NCBI GenBank assembly: GCA_019090845.1
Contig: JAHRVD010000213.1
Span: forward strand, 1-6,158
DNA: 6,158 nt
Direction: 5' to 3'
Origin: Marinosulfonomonas sp.
GTDB lineage: Bacteria > Pseudomonadota > Alphaproteobacteria > Rhodobacterales > Rhodobacteraceae
Position numbers and translations under genes: made by a program
Notes under the pieces: generated by a model
The model's input: only the letters and a program-made list of their open reading frames with translations
What the model was told of the DNA's origin: nothing
The model's database searches: none
Part shown: positions 4,852-6,158 of the stretch, in pieces
Position numbering within the stretch: the stretch's first letter is position 1
How the letters are laid out: every line of letters starts with the position of its first letter

Positions 4852-6158
4852 TTAAAGCCCATAGATAGCCGAAAATTTCGTTTCCAGATAATCAAGCAGC
4901 GGTGCTTCGGACGGCTCGAACCCGCAGGCTTTGGCAACCAGTTCACGCGGTTCATAAAGCCCGCCATGCACCTGCAGTTTTTCGCGCAACCAGCCTGTCG
5001 CCGGGGCGGAATTGCCGACCCCAAGTGCGCCATCAAGGTCGGGCAAATCGCCCGCCATCGCCTTGTGCAGGCAGGCCGCATAGACATTGCCAAGCGTGTA
5101 GGTCGGAAAATAGCCAAACAGACCGACGGACCAATGCACATCCTGCAAACACCCGTTGGAAGGCTTGTCCACAACAACACCAAAATCCGCCAGAAAGCGG
5201 GCGTTCCATGCGTCTGGCAGATCGGCCACCGACAATTGCCCGCTTATCAACGCGCGTTCCAGATCAAAGCGCATCAGCACGTGCAGGTTATAGTGGATTT
5301 CATCGGCTTCAGTGCGAATAAATCCGGGCTGAACGCGGTTGACTGCGCCATAGAAATCATCTGCGCCGCCAACACCAAGATCGCCAAATTCCGATGTCAT
5401 CTGGTCAAACAAATGCCCGCAAAACGCACGGCTGCGCCCGATCTGGTTTTCATAGATCCGGCTTTGGCTTTCGTGCACGCCCATTGATACGCCAGCGCCA
5501 AGTGGAGTCAGCAAATGGCGCGCATCAATGCCCTGTTCATAACAGGCGTGGCCGACCTCGTGGATCGTGGAATAAAAGCAGTCGAAAGGGTTTTGGGCGT
5601 CAGTGCGCGTGGTAATGCGCACGTCTTGCCCGGAACCGGAAGAAAACGGGTGCACCGCCTTGTCGATCCGCCCGTTTTCCAGATCATAGCCAAATGCCGA
5701 TGCCAAGGCGGCGCTGATGCGCAACTGCCCGGCCTCATCGAAATCGCGCGCCAGTGCACGCGGCTGACTGGGTGCCCCCAGCACCTTTTCGCGAAGTGCC
5801 ACCAAACGCGGGCGCAATGCGTCAAACATTGCCTGCAATTGGGCGGCCGTAGCGCCGGGTTCATAGTCATCCAGCAATGCGTCATAAAGGTCGCCGCCGT
5901 CGCCTGCCAAAGCTGCGGCCTCTTCCTGTCGCAAGCCGACGACCCGTTCCAGTGTTGGTGCAAAAGCGGCAAAATCTTCGCCCGCGCGCGCCTTGGCCCA
6001 GGCGCCCTGCGCCATTGATGTCACCCGCGCGATTTCACGGGCTAAGGCCGCGGGCACTTTGACGTGGCGCTGATAGCTCCGCCAGATGTGGCGCAGGTTG
6101 GCGCGACCGATGTCGTCCAGCGTTGCGGGATCAATGGCGCCGTGCCAATCCGCAATGC
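4852..6158 (-). CDS. Carboxypeptidase M32 (Taq type), N-terminus outside window
   Basis: This is a cytoplasmic metal-dependent carboxypeptidase that removes C-terminal residues from peptides. 434 residues are visible; family members have about 490-500, so some 60 N-terminal residues lie beyond 6158. The frame is open to the window edge (visible start IADWHGAIDPATLDDIG), so the GTG at 6055-6057 is an internal valine codon, not the start. Marks of the family in visible numbering: HPFSSGSGQDVRITTR, the zinc motif HEVGH at 199-203 (bases 5548-5562), the HESQS motif with third metal ligand E229 (codon 5470-5472) 26 residues after H203, the same spacing as in Pyrococcus M32 carboxypeptidase, then IRTEADEIHYNLHV and DVHWSVGLFGYFPTYTLGN. 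All catalytic parts are intact. There is no signal peptide in the visible part, but the true N-terminus is missing. It is convergent with dcd and not obviously linked to it in function. Confidence 0.94.
   Translation of the reverse strand, partial: IADWHGAIDPATLDDIGRANLRHIWRSYQRHVKVPAALAREIARVTSMAQGAWAKARAGEDFAAFAPTLERVVGLRQEEAAALAGDGGDLYDALLDDYEPGATAAQLQAMFDALRPRLVALREKVLGAPSQPRALARDFDEAGQLRISAALASAFGYDLENGRIDKAVHPFSSGSGQDVRITTRTDAQNPFDCFYSTIHEVGHACYEQGIDARHLLTPLGAGVSMGVHESQSRIYENQIGRSRAFCGHLFDQMTSEFGDLGVGGADDFYGAVNRVQPGFIRTEADEIHYNLHVLMRFDLERALISGQLSVADLPDAWNARFLADFGVVVDKPSNGCLQDVHWSVGLFGYFPTYTLGNVYAACLHKAMAGDLPDLDGALGVGNSAPATGWLREKLQVHGGLYEPRELVAKACGFEPSEAPLLDYLETKFSAIYGL

Overview
The window looks like ordinary chromosomal DNA of an alphaproteobacterium, most likely a Rhodobacteraceae (roseobacter-type) member. 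The evidence is the gene order rpmF-plsX-fabH-ihfA-merR, the 100-residue IHF alpha subunit, the long two-part dCTP deaminase and the M32 carboxypeptidase. I see no mobile element, CRISPR array, integrase or sign of horizontal transfer. Codon use and base composition look even throughout.

Layout, left to right. Positions 1-128 carry no gene I can recognise, but hold a weak promoter candidate and a small palindrome ahead of rpmF. Positions 129-2443 (+) are a ribosome/lipid cluster: rpmF (ribosomal protein L32), plsX (phosphate acyltransferase) and fabH (ketoacyl-ACP synthase III); plsX and fabH overlap by ATGA. Positions 2444-2545 are a regulatory gap with a good sigma70-type promoter and an exact IHF consensus site touching its -35 box. 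Positions 2546-3567 (+) are ihfA and an 11-nt-distant MerR-type regulator with a long acidic, proline-rich tail. Positions 3629-3705 (+) are a complete tRNA-Pro(GGG) with encoded CCA, followed at once by a hairpin terminator. Positions 3768-4841 (+) are dcd, the long dCTP deaminase. Positions 4852-6158 (-) are a convergent M32 carboxypeptidase whose N-terminus lies beyond the window.

How the genes work together: plsX makes the acyl-phosphate used for phospholipid synthesis and fabH starts fatty acid chains, so the first cluster ties membrane lipid supply to ribosome production through rpmF. ihfA encodes half of a nucleoid architectural protein, and its own promoter appears built for IHF autoregulation. 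The MerR-type gene probably shares its transcript. tRNA-Pro, dcd (pyrimidine nucleotide supply) and the carboxypeptidase look functionally separate.

I found no convincing undescribed multi-gene system. The most interesting points are the IHF site at the ihfA promoter, the duplicated fold in the dCTP deaminase with signature residues only in the first half, the Lys/Arg-free tail of the MerR-type regulator, and the lack of promoter space between the tRNA terminator and dcd.
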